Positions 15,378 to 23,992 of a stretch of DNA of 38,056 bases are shown here, one piece after another (positions within the stretch are counted from its first letter, which is position 1; each line of letters starts with the position of its first letter). The DNA comes from Spirochaetota bacterium (lineage in GTDB: Bacteria; Spirochaetota; Leptospiria; Turneriellales; Turneriellaceae), in NCBI GenBank assembly GCA_018240245.1, contig JAFEGD010000194.1, forward strand, positions 1-38,056, in the 5' to 3' direction. The position numbers were made by a program, and so were the translations under genes. Below the pieces are notes generated by a model. It was not told the DNA's origin. It worked only from the letters and a program-made list of their open reading frames with translations, and made no database searches.

Positions 15378-17450
15378 ATGCCGCGCTGGACAGAGAGACT
15401 GAACCGGCACGATATTTTTCTGCGTACAGCAGCATTTTTCTGGGGATTTACTTTTTTTCTTTTTTTTCGTTACAGTTTAGATCGGCTCTACCCATTTTAC
15501 GGTAATTATTTACCGCTCAGCCAATTTGCGCTCGTGCTATTTGCGATCGCCTTCGTCGCGGCGGCAATTTCTCCCGTCGCGCAACAACGGTCGCCACGGC
15601 GAATTGCCATCTTTATTTTATTCACAACCATCGTTACGAGTCTACCGATCTACATTTTTTCTGGTATGGGAGCGCAAAACGCATTTCTTCTTTTTCCGCT
15701 ACCCCTTTCTGTAACGCTGATGCTACTCTGGTACCTCTTGGCGCGGTATGCATTGACTTACCAAGCGGTGAAAATATATCTGCTGGCGGGTATCGCCATC
15801 TCGCTCGTTACGGGGCGTTACCTAACGAATCCTTTTATCCCGCCCGCGCTGGCGCTCGCGGTTATTATCCTCTCGCACCTACAACGCCCGCACGAGCTGC
15901 GCATCGCGCACGAACGGCTCGTCACGTTGCGGCAATTTGTCGATCTATTGCGTTATCTTTTTTTGGCTCAAGCGTTACACGGCATTCTCGACCGCAACCG
16001 CGAACAACTGCCGATTGTCGTCTTGCTCTGTGCATTAGGTTTTGTCGCGCCGCAGCTCACGCGCCTCTTTGCCCCGCAGAGGCCGCATATACGCTACGGC
16101 TTTATCGGTTTGCCGGTCGCTTTGATTGGCCTTGCCTTCTCATTCAATCTTATCCACTACACATACTGGGGAGCGATTGCATTTACAACTCTGGCCATCT
16201 GGGAAGCGATTTATTTCGGTAAGTCACACGAGATCTATTTGCGACGCGAAAAATATATCGCCGGTGCGACGATTGCCGCCGCTCTGGCCGCTTATTATAT
16301 TTCGACAGAATGGTTACAGATTCTTGCCGCTATTCTCGTCGCTCTGTTTATCGTCGGTACTCTAATCTATATCGCCAAAAACGCCCGTAAGACGATCAGT
16401 GTTTTTTTCGCGTTCGCGCTCATCGCATGGGGCTTTGCTATTTACCACAAATACGAGCATTCGGTCACCCGAGAATTTTTTAGGCCCCCGCACGTAAAAC
16501 CCTACACCGCGCAGATTCCCGAAACGAGCCAGTTCTTTACGATGCTCATGCTGCAAAAGTCGACGGGCAAGGCAGTGTACACGAATTTATTGCCGCATGA
16601 ATTACTGCGCGATGCGGCGTGGCGCGGCGAAAAATTTAATACCCGCGAGACGAACCCGACAATTTTAGTCGCGCAGTTGGCATACGCATGCTACATGCGC
16701 AAGCAAGAACGCGCGTATATTTTTGCCGAACGCAGCCTCGGTTTGTATGCCGACCCGACGGCGCTCATCGCTTTACGCCGCTTGCTCGATTACTTCGGTC
16801 ACTGCGATCTATACCTTGCCGACGATCACGGTATTCGTTCGCTGCGAAATCCCGCGCAGTATATTCTTACCGATGCAAAAAATAGTACGCCACTGAACAC
16901 CGATACGGCGGCCAAGCTCATCAGCCTAGGCCGGGCCGAAAGGCAGCGCGACCGTGTGGCCGAGGCAAAAGCGATTTACGAACAAGTCTATTCTTTTTAT
17001 AAAGACGATCCGTTGTACCTGCGCGATCTGAGCGCCTTAGCCGCCGCACGCGGGCAAGTCGATCGGCAAATAGAAGTCTTGAATACGTTGATTGCACTGC
17101 ATAAAGATAATACGATTCACGACAAGAAGCTGCTCATGGAGCTTTATGCGATAAAGGGTGATCGCCGCAAAAGTGCGGCTCTCGCGTACGAAGTGCTTCA
17201 AGACGGCGGCGAAGCTCCGCTCGCGGTATTTGCTTTTTTACAAAAATTATTCTCTGAGCCGTTCGATCGACAAGAAATGCAATCGCTTTATCAAAAATTG
17301 ACCGCGTATCAACCGAAAACCGATCTCGAAATCATCAAATACGCCGGAATCAAACGCAATATCGAAGACCAACTCAAGCAGAATACCTCGTACGATCGCA
17401 AGTTTAGCGACGAAAACCACCGCCAAGAGTATATCACGTTTCCTGAATAG
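15378..17450 (+). CDS. Large polytopic membrane protein with helical-repeat C-terminus
   Basis: A 690-residue protein. Residues about 15-360 contain roughly ten to eleven hydrophobic helices with few loops. Residues about 380-690 are soluble and mostly helical, with TPR-like segments such as AAKLISLGRAERQRDRVAEA, KAIYEQVYSFYKDDPLYLRD and LMELYAIKGDRRKSAALAYE. It starts 3 bases after exbD without an SD, so it is almost certainly translated with the ExbBD motor. It may couple the motor to an envelope process, or use it for transport; this is inference. No family recognised. Confidence 0.7.
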   Translation: MPRWTERLNRHDIFLRTAAFFWGFTFFLFFRYSLDRLYPFYGNYLPLSQFALVLFAIAFVAAAISPVAQQRSPRRIAIFILFTTIVTSLPIYIFSGMGAQNAFLLFPLPLSVTLMLLWYLLARYALTYQAVKIYLLAGIAISLVTGRYLTNPFIPPALALAVIILSHLQRPHELRIAHERLVTLRQFVDLLRYLFLAQALHGILDRNREQLPIVVLLCALGFVAPQLTRLFAPQRPHIRYGFIGLPVALIGLAFSFNLIHYTYWGAIAFTTLAIWEAIYFGKSHEIYLRREKYIAGATIAAALAAYYISTEWLQILAAILVALFIVGTLIYIAKNARKTISVFFAFALIAWGFAIYHKYEHSVTREFFRPPHVKPYTAQIPETSQFFTMLMLQKSTGKAVYTNLLPHELLRDAAWRGEKFNTRETNPTILVAQLAYACYMRKQERAYIFAERSLGLYADPTALIALRRLLDYFGHCDLYLADDHGIRSLRNPAQYILTDAKNSTPLNTDTAAKLISLGRAERQRDRVAEAKAIYEQVYSFYKDDPLYLRDLSALAAARGQVDRQIEVLNTLIALHKDNTIHDKKLLMELYAIKGDRRKSAALAYEVLQDGGEAPLAVFAFLQKLFSEPFDRQEMQSLYQKLTAYQPKTDLEIIKYAGIKRNIEDQLKQNTSYDRKFSDENHRQEYITFPE

Positions 17451-17482
17451 TTTTTAGCGGTTATGCCGCAAATAAATAGAAA

Positions 17483-18313
17483 TTACTTGCGTGTTCGGTT
17501 CATGCGCTCCGACGCTTCGCGCAAAAATTTCTTTTCTTCGGCGGTTAAACTTTTCATACCATCGCGCGAAATTTTGTCGAGAATAGCGTCGATGCGGTTA
17601 TCTAAATTTTCTTTCGTCTCTGCGGACGGCGCAGCGGGAGTGTTCTTGGTTTTCGCGAACTGTTCGCGTAACTCGGCAAATATCCGATTCAATTTTGTCG
17701 GTTCTCCCCCGGAAAGAATCAATAACAACACCGCCGTTATAAGTCCACCTAAATGCCCACCGGCAAGAATGGGACTAATCGTATGCGTCACCGCATAAAG
17801 CACTTCGAAGAGTCCGATGACCAGCACAAGAAACTTAATCCGTACCGGAAATAAGAACATGACCCACACTTGGCGATCGGGCCAGTAAACGGCGTACGCC
17901 ATAAGAATACCGAGGTTGGCTCCTGTCGATGTCGCAAAAATCTGATTTCTAAAAACAGGAAATACCGCTGCGATCGCGAGAAAGGCAAGGCTCGACCCGA
18001 GCGCACACGCCGCATAAAAACGCAAAAATGTACTGCGCCCCCAACGCTGCTCGAGCTCTGAGCCGAACATCCATAAGAGAAGACAATGAAAGAGTAAATT
18101 GACGGCGTCGACTTCTATAAGCGCCGTCGTGAGTAGCTGCCAGACGAAGCCATGCTGCATGACTCCCGTATACGTCAGCGAAAAAGTCTTGAGAAGATTA
18201 TCGCGCTGAAAGATTGCATTTTCGAGAATAATCGCAAGGCTGAGACTAATCTGCATTGCGATGATGCGCATCACCGACCAGGTCGCGCGTGGCGGAGCGA
18301 ACGAACCGTTCAT
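17483..18313 (-). CDS. Rhomboid-family membrane protein, probably without protease activity
   Basis: A 276-residue protein with six or so membrane helices and a soluble C-terminus. Family landmarks: NLLFHCLLLWMFGSELEQRWG (about 72-92), the L4-like segment TSTGANLGILMAYAVYWPDR (128-147) and GGHLGGL with His187. In active rhomboids the second region reads GxSG, with the catalytic serine; here Thr130 occupies that place (STGA). The HxxxN motif is swapped to N72/H76. The tail (DAILDKISRDGMKSLTAEEK) matches a module often attached to rhomboids. It overlaps the upstream glycosidase gene by 4 bases (ATGA). Confidence 0.8.
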   Translation of the reverse strand: MNGSFAPPRATWSVMRIIAMQISLSLAIILENAIFQRDNLLKTFSLTYTGVMQHGFVWQLLTTALIEVDAVNLLFHCLLLWMFGSELEQRWGRSTFLRFYAACALGSSLAFLAIAAVFPVFRNQIFATSTGANLGILMAYAVYWPDRQVWVMFLFPVRIKFLVLVIGLFEVLYAVTHTISPILAGGHLGGLITAVLLLILSGGEPTKLNRIFAELREQFAKTKNTPAAPSAETKENLDNRIDAILDKISRDGMKSLTAEEKKFLREASERMNRTRK

Positions 18314-20304
18314 TGCTTACCTTCTGTCTGTGTTTTGCGCACGAGCGTCATGTCGTCGAGCTTACCCCAAAAAAGAAAACCGTTACCGCCGCCGTCGGCT
18401 GTGCCTCTGATCTGGTCGGCAAAATATTTTTTACCGTAGCCCCAAAGCCCATTCTTCATCGAGAACGCTTGAATGTACGGACGCAACAAAAACTCGCCGC
18501 GCGCAAAGAATGTACCGCGCTTCAAAGCCAATAGCAGTAACTCATAAGCCCGTTCGTCGCGCGGCAACTCGCGCATATACTCGTCGCCAAAATGCGAACT
18601 ATAATGCATCGGCGATATCACATCGAGCACGCGGCCGTAGACTTCGAGATCTTGCCCGATCGCCCCCGGGGCACGGTACATTCCGTTGTAACCGTAGACA
18701 TCCGCACTCATCGGCAACGGCGTTTCGGCGCGTAAGCCCATCAAAAAATTCGCGAGCGCTTCGGAGTAATAATAATCGAACTCTTTGTACGGAAACCGGC
18801 AGCGGCCCACTGCGCCGTCTGAAGGAAATCGAATATAGTCGAGTTGGATTTCATCGACGCCTTTCGCCGTCAACTCGCGCATCATCGGCGCATAATACTC
18901 TGCGAGTAAATGCGGGTTATAGGGGTCAATCCACCGCTCTTTGGGAGTACCGACCCATTTGCCGCCGCCGGCGTCTTGAATCGCAAAATCGGCATGCGCA
19001 AAAAGTTTCGGATCTTTGAAGATAACGAGCCGCACGATGAGACGCTTGCCGAGCGCATGCACTTTCTCGGCGACATCGTGCATTTTATAGAGCGGCCTGA
19101 CCGCGCCGATTTGTTTCGCCAGCGCAATCGTCGAATCGTAGCGAATTATTCCGTTATCGTCTTTGCCGTCGATGACAAGCGCGGTCCAAAAATCGTGCTT
19201 GAGTTCGCCGAGCACGATGCTTTGTCGCTTGTGCCAACTGAACGCCGACGCATAGAGCACGCGCTGCCCCGCAGCATTCGCCATACGCTGTTTTTTTTCG
19301 GCGGTGAGATTACTTTTCGGCGCGAGGTATGCGAGACGATTGCCGTCGCTATCGACAAGCGCGTATGCGGCGTAGTCTGCGATATCTGATTTTATCGCCG
19401 AATGCGGGGTGAAACTCCAAATGGGATTGCCCAATGCCCCAGACCAGATACCGCGATTACAGCTGAGCACGATTTTTTCTGTGCTGGCGGCGCTCAAGGT
19501 GCGGCATTCGTCGTACGTATCCGATAGTTTTTCGATCGCAATTTTTTGTAGGCGTTCGCCGTTTTTATTGCGCAGATATAACTCGGGTTTTGGTCCTGTC
19601 GCGACTAAAAGCGCACCGTCGGCCAATTCAAAAAGCGCCGTAACCTCTTCGAAAATAAAATGCGACTTATCGTGCGGCTTGCCGGGTAGCCCCGCATTTG
19701 CGCTCTTAAATTTCAAATGCAACGGCGCTTTGCCGCCGAGGGCTTTCGCATACGCCGCAGCGCCGATCGGCGCAACTTTGAGACCGCTTACCGAAGTACC
19801 TAAGTACAGTTGATTCTTGCCCCGATGGATTGCGGTATAGATCGACGAACGCCCGGCATCGCTTTTCACCGCCTGCCATGCCGCCTCGCGATTTTCGGTT
19901 CGCATAAGAATGTCGTGTTTTTGCGTGAGAAAACGCGCATTCGTATCGACCGCATAGACGCGGCGTTGGTTCGCGGCATCGTTGCGCATCGGTACGCGCT
20001 GCACGTCGAAGTGCTGCCAAGATTTACCGGCGTCGGCCGATTCGAAAACGCCGCGATCGGACGTACCGATGAGGAGCCGATCTGCCGCCGCGACGGCGGT
20101 GATTGCGCTTTGCTCGGTCAAAAGATTTGCATCGAGTCGCACCATTTTCGAAAAATCGGCGTCGCGCACGCGCCAGTTTTGTTCGAGCGCAAAGCCTTGT
20201 TTGAATTGCGCGTTGAACGCCGCCGTGCTACCGATTATCTTCGAGTGCCCGACGAAAAATCCGCTAGCGCATAAGAGCAGCGCAACTTGGGTACGGCGCA
20301 TCAC
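18310..20304 (-). CDS. Exported protein: beta-propeller-like region plus DUF4015 putative glycosidase domain
   Basis: A 664-residue protein with an N-terminal signal segment. Residues about 80-350 contain BNR/Asp-box-like turns (TSDRGVFESADAGKSWQHF), suggesting a beta-propeller. The C-terminal half (about 350-655) resembles the DUF4015 TIM-barrel putative glycoside hydrolase: KRLIVRLVIFKD, WIDPYNPHLLAEYYAPMM, DEIQLDYIRFPSDG, PMSADVYGYNG and DVISPMHYSSHF. It would act on a polysaccharide outside the cytoplasm; the substrate is unknown. It overlaps both neighbours by 4 bases (DctQ-like gene upstream, rhomboid downstream), so all three are co-translated. Confidence 0.75.
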   Translation of the reverse strand: MMRRTQVALLLCASGFFVGHSKIIGSTAAFNAQFKQGFALEQNWRVRDADFSKMVRLDANLLTEQSAITAVAAADRLLIGTSDRGVFESADAGKSWQHFDVQRVPMRNDAANQRRVYAVDTNARFLTQKHDILMRTENREAAWQAVKSDAGRSSIYTAIHRGKNQLYLGTSVSGLKVAPIGAAAYAKALGGKAPLHLKFKSANAGLPGKPHDKSHFIFEEVTALFELADGALLVATGPKPELYLRNKNGERLQKIAIEKLSDTYDECRTLSAASTEKIVLSCNRGIWSGALGNPIWSFTPHSAIKSDIADYAAYALVDSDGNRLAYLAPKSNLTAEKKQRMANAAGQRVLYASAFSWHKRQSIVLGELKHDFWTALVIDGKDDNGIIRYDSTIALAKQIGAVRPLYKMHDVAEKVHALGKRLIVRLVIFKDPKLFAHADFAIQDAGGGKWVGTPKERWIDPYNPHLLAEYYAPMMRELTAKGVDEIQLDYIRFPSDGAVGRCRFPYKEFDYYYSEALANFLMGLRAETPLPMSADVYGYNGMYRAPGAIGQDLEVYGRVLDVISPMHYSSHFGDEYMRELPRDERAYELLLLALKRGTFFARGEFLLRPYIQAFSMKNGLWGYGKKYFADQIRGTADGGGNGFLFWGKLDDMTLVRKTQTEGKQ

Positions 20305-20732
20305 TTTAAGAAACCAAAACTTAAAGCGGCTAACTTCACAAAAATCAGCAGCATCAGCGGTAGATACAAAAACGCGACGACAGGTCCATAATCGATTGTG
20401 AGATAACGCACAATCACAGCAAGAAAGATCGCAAAGAAAATTAATCCCACCGCTGAAACAATGCGCGCAATTTTGTTGCGTCTGTCGGCACTAAAAAGAT
20501 TATTCAAAACTTCGATTTTTAACGTCTCGCCGCGCGATAAAGCGAGCGATCCGCCCAAGAGCGCCGCTACCACCATGAAGTGCGAAGGGTATTGCGATAG
20601 CGCATCGACCGCATTGACCGACCACGCCGCCGAGGGAGCAAGGCGCAACAAAATAATCGTCAGCGACGTCAGAACCAGCAGTACAACTGCAACCGCCGCA
20701 ACGGTAAGTTCTATTCTGCGCAAGACGAGCAT
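20301..20732 (-). CDS. DctQ-like TRAP transporter small-subunit protein (orphan)
   Basis: A 143-residue protein with four membrane helices. Helices 1-2 are followed by LLGGSLALSRGETLKIEVLNN, which resembles the G-x-A-L-x-x-G-E-x-I-x-V motif of TRAP small permeases (DctQ). TRAP systems also need a large permease (DctM) and a periplasmic binding protein; neither is adjacent. Its stop overlaps the start of the glycosidase gene by 4 bases. It may assist a distant DctM or have another role; assignment is moderate. Confidence 0.6.
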   Translation of the reverse strand: MLVLRRIELTVAAVAVVLLVLTSLTIILLRLAPSAAWSVNAVDALSQYPSHFMVVAALLGGSLALSRGETLKIEVLNNLFSADRRNKIARIVSAVGLIFFAIFLAVIVRYLTIDYGPVVAFLYLPLMLLIFVKLAALSFGFLK

Positions 20733-20770
20733 ACGACAAAAGCGCGTCGCGAATCGCTATGTCAAGGCGG

Positions 20771-21178
20771 TTACAATATGAGCAAGCCGCTCCATTGCGC
20801 CGCGTTACGTAACTGGTTGTCGAGCGACAATAAATGAACGTCCGCACGCAAATGTTCGCGCCAGAGGAGCGCAGAAGCGAGATGCAATGCGTCCAAAGTC
20901 CCGACGAATGTTCCGAAAGGTTCTCTACCCTTTTCTACGACTCTGCGGCTAAGCTGCATGATATAGATGCCGCTAAAAAATTCTAACGCATCGTTCTGCT
21001 TGCCGATAAGATCGCTATCGGTGAGTTTGCCTTCGAGACGCAAGCGAAAGAGCGTTCGATATACTTCGTTCACGATGAGCTCGCTACTACAGACAGATCG
21101 CCACTCTTTGAGACGGTTCAGCTCGCCGCCCTTAAGCAACCAGTGCAAGAGCGATGACGAGTCGACATAGACATTCAT
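20771..21178 (-). CDS. PIN-domain toxin (VapC-like)
   Basis: A 135-residue PIN-fold protein. The acidic residues of the ribonuclease site are visible: Asp6 in YVDSSSL, Glu38 in IVNEVYR, Asp96 in GTLDALHLASA and Asp120 in LLSLDNQLRNAA. Such proteins cleave RNA, often tRNA, when not bound by the antitoxin. The start overlaps the antitoxin stop by 4 bases (ATGA), the standard antitoxin-first layout. All motifs are intact, so the toxin is probably functional. Confidence 0.88.
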   Translation of the reverse strand: MNVYVDSSSLLHWLLKGGELNRLKEWRSVCSSELIVNEVYRTLFRLRLEGKLTDSDLIGKQNDALEFFSGIYIMQLSRRVVEKGREPFGTFVGTLDALHLASALLWREHLRADVHLLSLDNQLRNAAQWSGLLIL

Positions 21179-21414
21179 CGCCGTCTTTCTTCGAGTAACA
21201 AAGCCACGACATCGTCGCCGACAATATACCGGTTACGCGGTCGTGCAGGAATATTTCCTTTGGGGGTCTGTACAAATGTAATACTTTCGTCGACGGGTGT
21301 GATTTGTGCGATTGGCATTTTGCGGTCGACGACGAGAATTTTGTCGCCATCGCGCGCTTGCTTCAAAGTCTTACTTAAGTGCGCTTTCAATGAAGATACA
21401 TTTATGGTCTGCAC
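21175..21414 (-). CDS. Phd/YefM-type antitoxin
   Basis: A 79-residue protein beginning with the Phd fold (MQTINVSSLKAHLSKTLKQA, GDKILVVDRKMPIAQITPVD), a DNA-binding and dimerisation domain. The C-terminal part (RPRNRYIVGDDVVALLLEERR) would wrap the toxin. The start is GTG at 21414 with AGG 4-5 bases before it. As in the family, it likely represses its own operon; TATTAT (plus positions 21423-21428) is a possible -10 box. Divergent from argD. Confidence 0.88.
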   Translation of the reverse strand: MQTINVSSLKAHLSKTLKQARDGDKILVVDRKMPIAQITPVDESITFVQTPKGNIPARPRNRYIVGDDVVALLLEERRR

Positions 21415-21498
21415 AAGGCCTCATAATAGTCACATACGTTCTGTCAATGCAATTGTGGTTTCTTTCGACAGCCTGTCTCGCGCACCCGACGCGGCAAC

Positions 21499-22815
21499 AT
21501 GTCCGACGAAATAAAACCCGCCGATAGCGCGCGTTCGCTCTATAATTTGCCGACCGATAGTAACCCCCCGACGCGCAGCGCAAAACACGACGGTGCCGCA
21601 TTCGACCCCGAACACATGCTTTCTTTCAAAGAGATTCGCGAACTCGACGAAAAATATCTGCTGCAAAATTATGCGCGTATGCCGGTCGCGTTTCATTACG
21701 GCGCGGGCGACCGCCTCTTCGATACCGAGGGCAAAGAGTATATCGATTTTTTGAGCGGCATCGCCGTGACTGCGCTCGGGCACGCGCACAGCGATTTAAT
21801 CCACGCGCTCACGCGGCAAGCCGAAATGCTCTGGCACACCTCGAATTTATTTTTTAACCAGCAGCAGGCGCAACTCGCACGCGCTCTGGTTGAAATCAAT
21901 TTTCCCGGTAAGGTATTTTTCTGTAATTCGGGCACCGAAGCGAACGAAGCCGCGCTCAAGTTCATGCGTGCGCACGGCCAAACCAAAAAGCCGGGGCGGC
22001 AAAAAATTGTCGCGGTAAAAGAAGGCTTTCACGGCCGCACGTTCGGCGCGCTCTCGATCACCGGCCAAGAAAAAATTCAAAAAGGTTTCGGTGAAATTTT
22101 GGGTCACGTCGAGTTCGTCGAACCCGACGACATCGCGGGCTTATCGAGCGCAATCGACGCAACCACGTGCGGCGTGATCTTCGAACCCGTCTTGGGCGAA
22201 TCGGGCGTTATTCCGTTATCGGCAGATTTCTTAAAAATCGCGCGCGCGCGCTGCAACGAAGAAAACGCGCTGCTTTGCTTCGACGAAATCCAATGCGGCA
22301 TGGGGCGCAGCGGCCACTACTTCGCATACCAACACTACGGCGTTCTGCCCGACATCGTAACGATGGCAAAAGGTTTGGGCGGGGGATTTCCCATTGGCGC
22401 GATGCTCGTCGCCGAAAAACATGCGGGCGTTTTTGAGCGGGGGATGCACGGCTCTACTTTTGGCGGCAATCATTTAGCGACGGCGGTCGCGTACGAAGTA
22501 ATTCGCACGATCGAATCGGAGAAAATTTTAGACCATGTGCAGGTCTCGGCGCGCTATTTAACTTCGGCCTTAAATCGCCTCAAAGAAAAGTATCCCGATA
22601 GAATTGTCGAGGTGCGCGGCTTGGGTCTACTCATCGGTATCGTACTCAAAGACACGATCGAAGCGCGGCCACTCATCGAAAAAGCGCTCGCATTAGGGCT
22701 CATCATCGGCCGCGGAGGTACGAGTGTCATCCGCCTTGCGCCGCCCTTAAACGTGCGCAAAGCGACGATGGATGCAGCGGTTGAAAAACTCGACCAGCTC
22801 ATCGGCGGAATTTAG
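21499..22815 (+). CDS. argD: Acetylornithine/ornithine-type class III aminotransferase
   Basis: A 438-residue PLP enzyme of fold type I, class III. It would transaminate N-acetylglutamate semialdehyde to acetylornithine in arginine synthesis. Landmarks: DFLSGIAVTALGHAH, VFFCNSGTEANEAALK, FHGRTFGALSITGQEK, LCFDEIQCGMGRSG and MAKGLGGGFPIGAML with the PLP lysine. An N-terminal extension of about 35 residues precedes the usual ArgD start region. Related substrates (succinylornithine, 4-aminobutyrate) cannot be fully excluded. No SD. It leads a run with aroB and aroQ, suggesting an amino-acid biosynthesis operon. Confidence 0.85.
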   Translation: MSDEIKPADSARSLYNLPTDSNPPTRSAKHDGAAFDPEHMLSFKEIRELDEKYLLQNYARMPVAFHYGAGDRLFDTEGKEYIDFLSGIAVTALGHAHSDLIHALTRQAEMLWHTSNLFFNQQQAQLARALVEINFPGKVFFCNSGTEANEAALKFMRAHGQTKKPGRQKIVAVKEGFHGRTFGALSITGQEKIQKGFGEILGHVEFVEPDDIAGLSSAIDATTCGVIFEPVLGESGVIPLSADFLKIARARCNEENALLCFDEIQCGMGRSGHYFAYQHYGVLPDIVTMAKGLGGGFPIGAMLVAEKHAGVFERGMHGSTFGGNHLATAVAYEVIRTIESEKILDHVQVSARYLTSALNRLKEKYPDRIVEVRGLGLLIGIVLKDTIEARPLIEKALALGLIIGRGGTSVIRLAPPLNVRKATMDAAVEKLDQLIGGI

Positions 22816-22855
22816 GTTACTGAACCACGGCGAGCACGGCGAGGATTTTGTAACA

Positions 22856-23965
22856 ATGAGCTCAAGTACGAAAATCAGTGTCGCCTTGGATAGCCGGTCG
22901 TATAACATCGAATATCTTGCGGCGATTGCCGATTTGCGTACGCGCTTAAGCCCCGTCACCGGGCATGCGATTGCGCTCATCGATGCGAACGTCGATAGAC
23001 TCTACGGCAAAGCATTTCGTAAAGCGCTGCCGCATGTCGAGTTTTTGCGCATCGCGGCGGGCGAACGCAGCAAGAGTTTTCTCTCACTCGAAAAGACGGC
23101 GAATGCGCTCGTTAAAGCGGGGGCCACGCGCGCGTCGCGACTCATTGCAATCGGTGGCGGCGTCGTTGGCGACCTTACCGGCTTTTTGGCGGGTGTCTTT
23201 ATGCGCGGTATTCCGTTCGTACAAGTGCCGACGACGCTCTTAGCGATGGTCGATTCGTCGGTCGGCGGCAAGACGGCGGTGAACCTCGCGAGCGGTAAGA
23301 ATCTTGTCGGCGTCTTTCACCAGCCACAGGCGGTTTTTGTTATCCCAAGTCTTTTGGAGACGTTGCCGCCGCGCGAGCTCAAGTGCGGCCTCTCCGAGGC
23401 GATTAAAACCGCGCTCATCGCCGACGCAAGCCTTGTGCTAGCTATGGAAAACCATAGCTATGACGCCCGTAGGTTCGATCTCGATTTTTTAACCAACCTC
23501 TCGGCCGCCGCGATTCGCATCAAGGCCGATATCGTCGCAAAAGACGAAAAAGAAGAAAATATTCGCGCGTATTTGAATTTCGGCCACACCCTCGCGCATG
23601 CAATCGAAGCCGCGACTCACTACCGCGATGTGCTGCACGGCGAGGCGGTCGCAGTCGGCCAGCGTTTTGCCGCGCTACTATCGCGCCGCTTGGGACTCTT
23701 GAGTCCAAGCGATGAAGCGCGTATTCAAGCGCTCCTGAAGAAATACCAGCTCCCGATTCGGCTGGGGGATGTCATACGCACCCAAACCGGCAGTAGAGCG
23801 GTTACTCCCCCCAAACTGCTCGAACTCATGCGCTCGGACAAAAAAAATCAATCGAACGCTATTCGCTTCGTTTTGCTATCCGCGATTGGCCGGGCCGAGC
23901 TGCCGCGCCCGGTGGCAGATAAAGAACTGCTTGCGAGCCTGAAAGAATTTTTATTGTTAGCATAA
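22856..23965 (+). CDS. aroB: 3-dehydroquinate synthase
   Basis: AroB converts DAHP to 3-dehydroquinate, the second shikimate pathway step, using NAD and a divalent metal. From the ATG at 22856 (GAGGA SD about 10 bases upstream) the protein has 369 residues. Landmarks: AIGGGVVGDLTGFLAGVFMRG, VPTTLLAMVDSSVGGKTAVN, GLSEAIKTALI, KDEKEENIRAYLNFGHTLAH and HGEAVAVG, with metal-binding Glu and His residues kept. A perfect 9-base stem with an AAAA loop (23439-23460) lies in its coding region, and its stop lies in the 12-base hairpin before aroQ. Confidence 0.93.
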   Translation: MSSSTKISVALDSRSYNIEYLAAIADLRTRLSPVTGHAIALIDANVDRLYGKAFRKALPHVEFLRIAAGERSKSFLSLEKTANALVKAGATRASRLIAIGGGVVGDLTGFLAGVFMRGIPFVQVPTTLLAMVDSSVGGKTAVNLASGKNLVGVFHQPQAVFVIPSLLETLPPRELKCGLSEAIKTALIADASLVLAMENHSYDARRFDLDFLTNLSAAAIRIKADIVAKDEKEENIRAYLNFGHTLAHAIEAATHYRDVLHGEAVAVGQRFAALLSRRLGLLSPSDEARIQALLKKYQLPIRLGDVIRTQTGSRAVTPPKLLELMRSDKKNQSNAIRFVLLSAIGRAELPRPVADKELLASLKEFLLLA

Positions 23966-23987
23966 AGTTACCCTTGGTAACTTTATG
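23961..23987. repeat. Perfect 12-bp hairpin at the aroB/aroQ junction
   Basis: CATAAAGTTACC (23961-23972), loop CTT, GGTAACTTTATG (23976-23987). The left arm contains the aroB stop TAA (23963-23965), and the right arm ends 5 bases before the aroQ ATG. There is no T-tract, so it is not a standard terminator. It would occlude the aroQ ribosome site if folded. Confidence 0.85.
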
Positions 23988-23992
23988 CGTTC

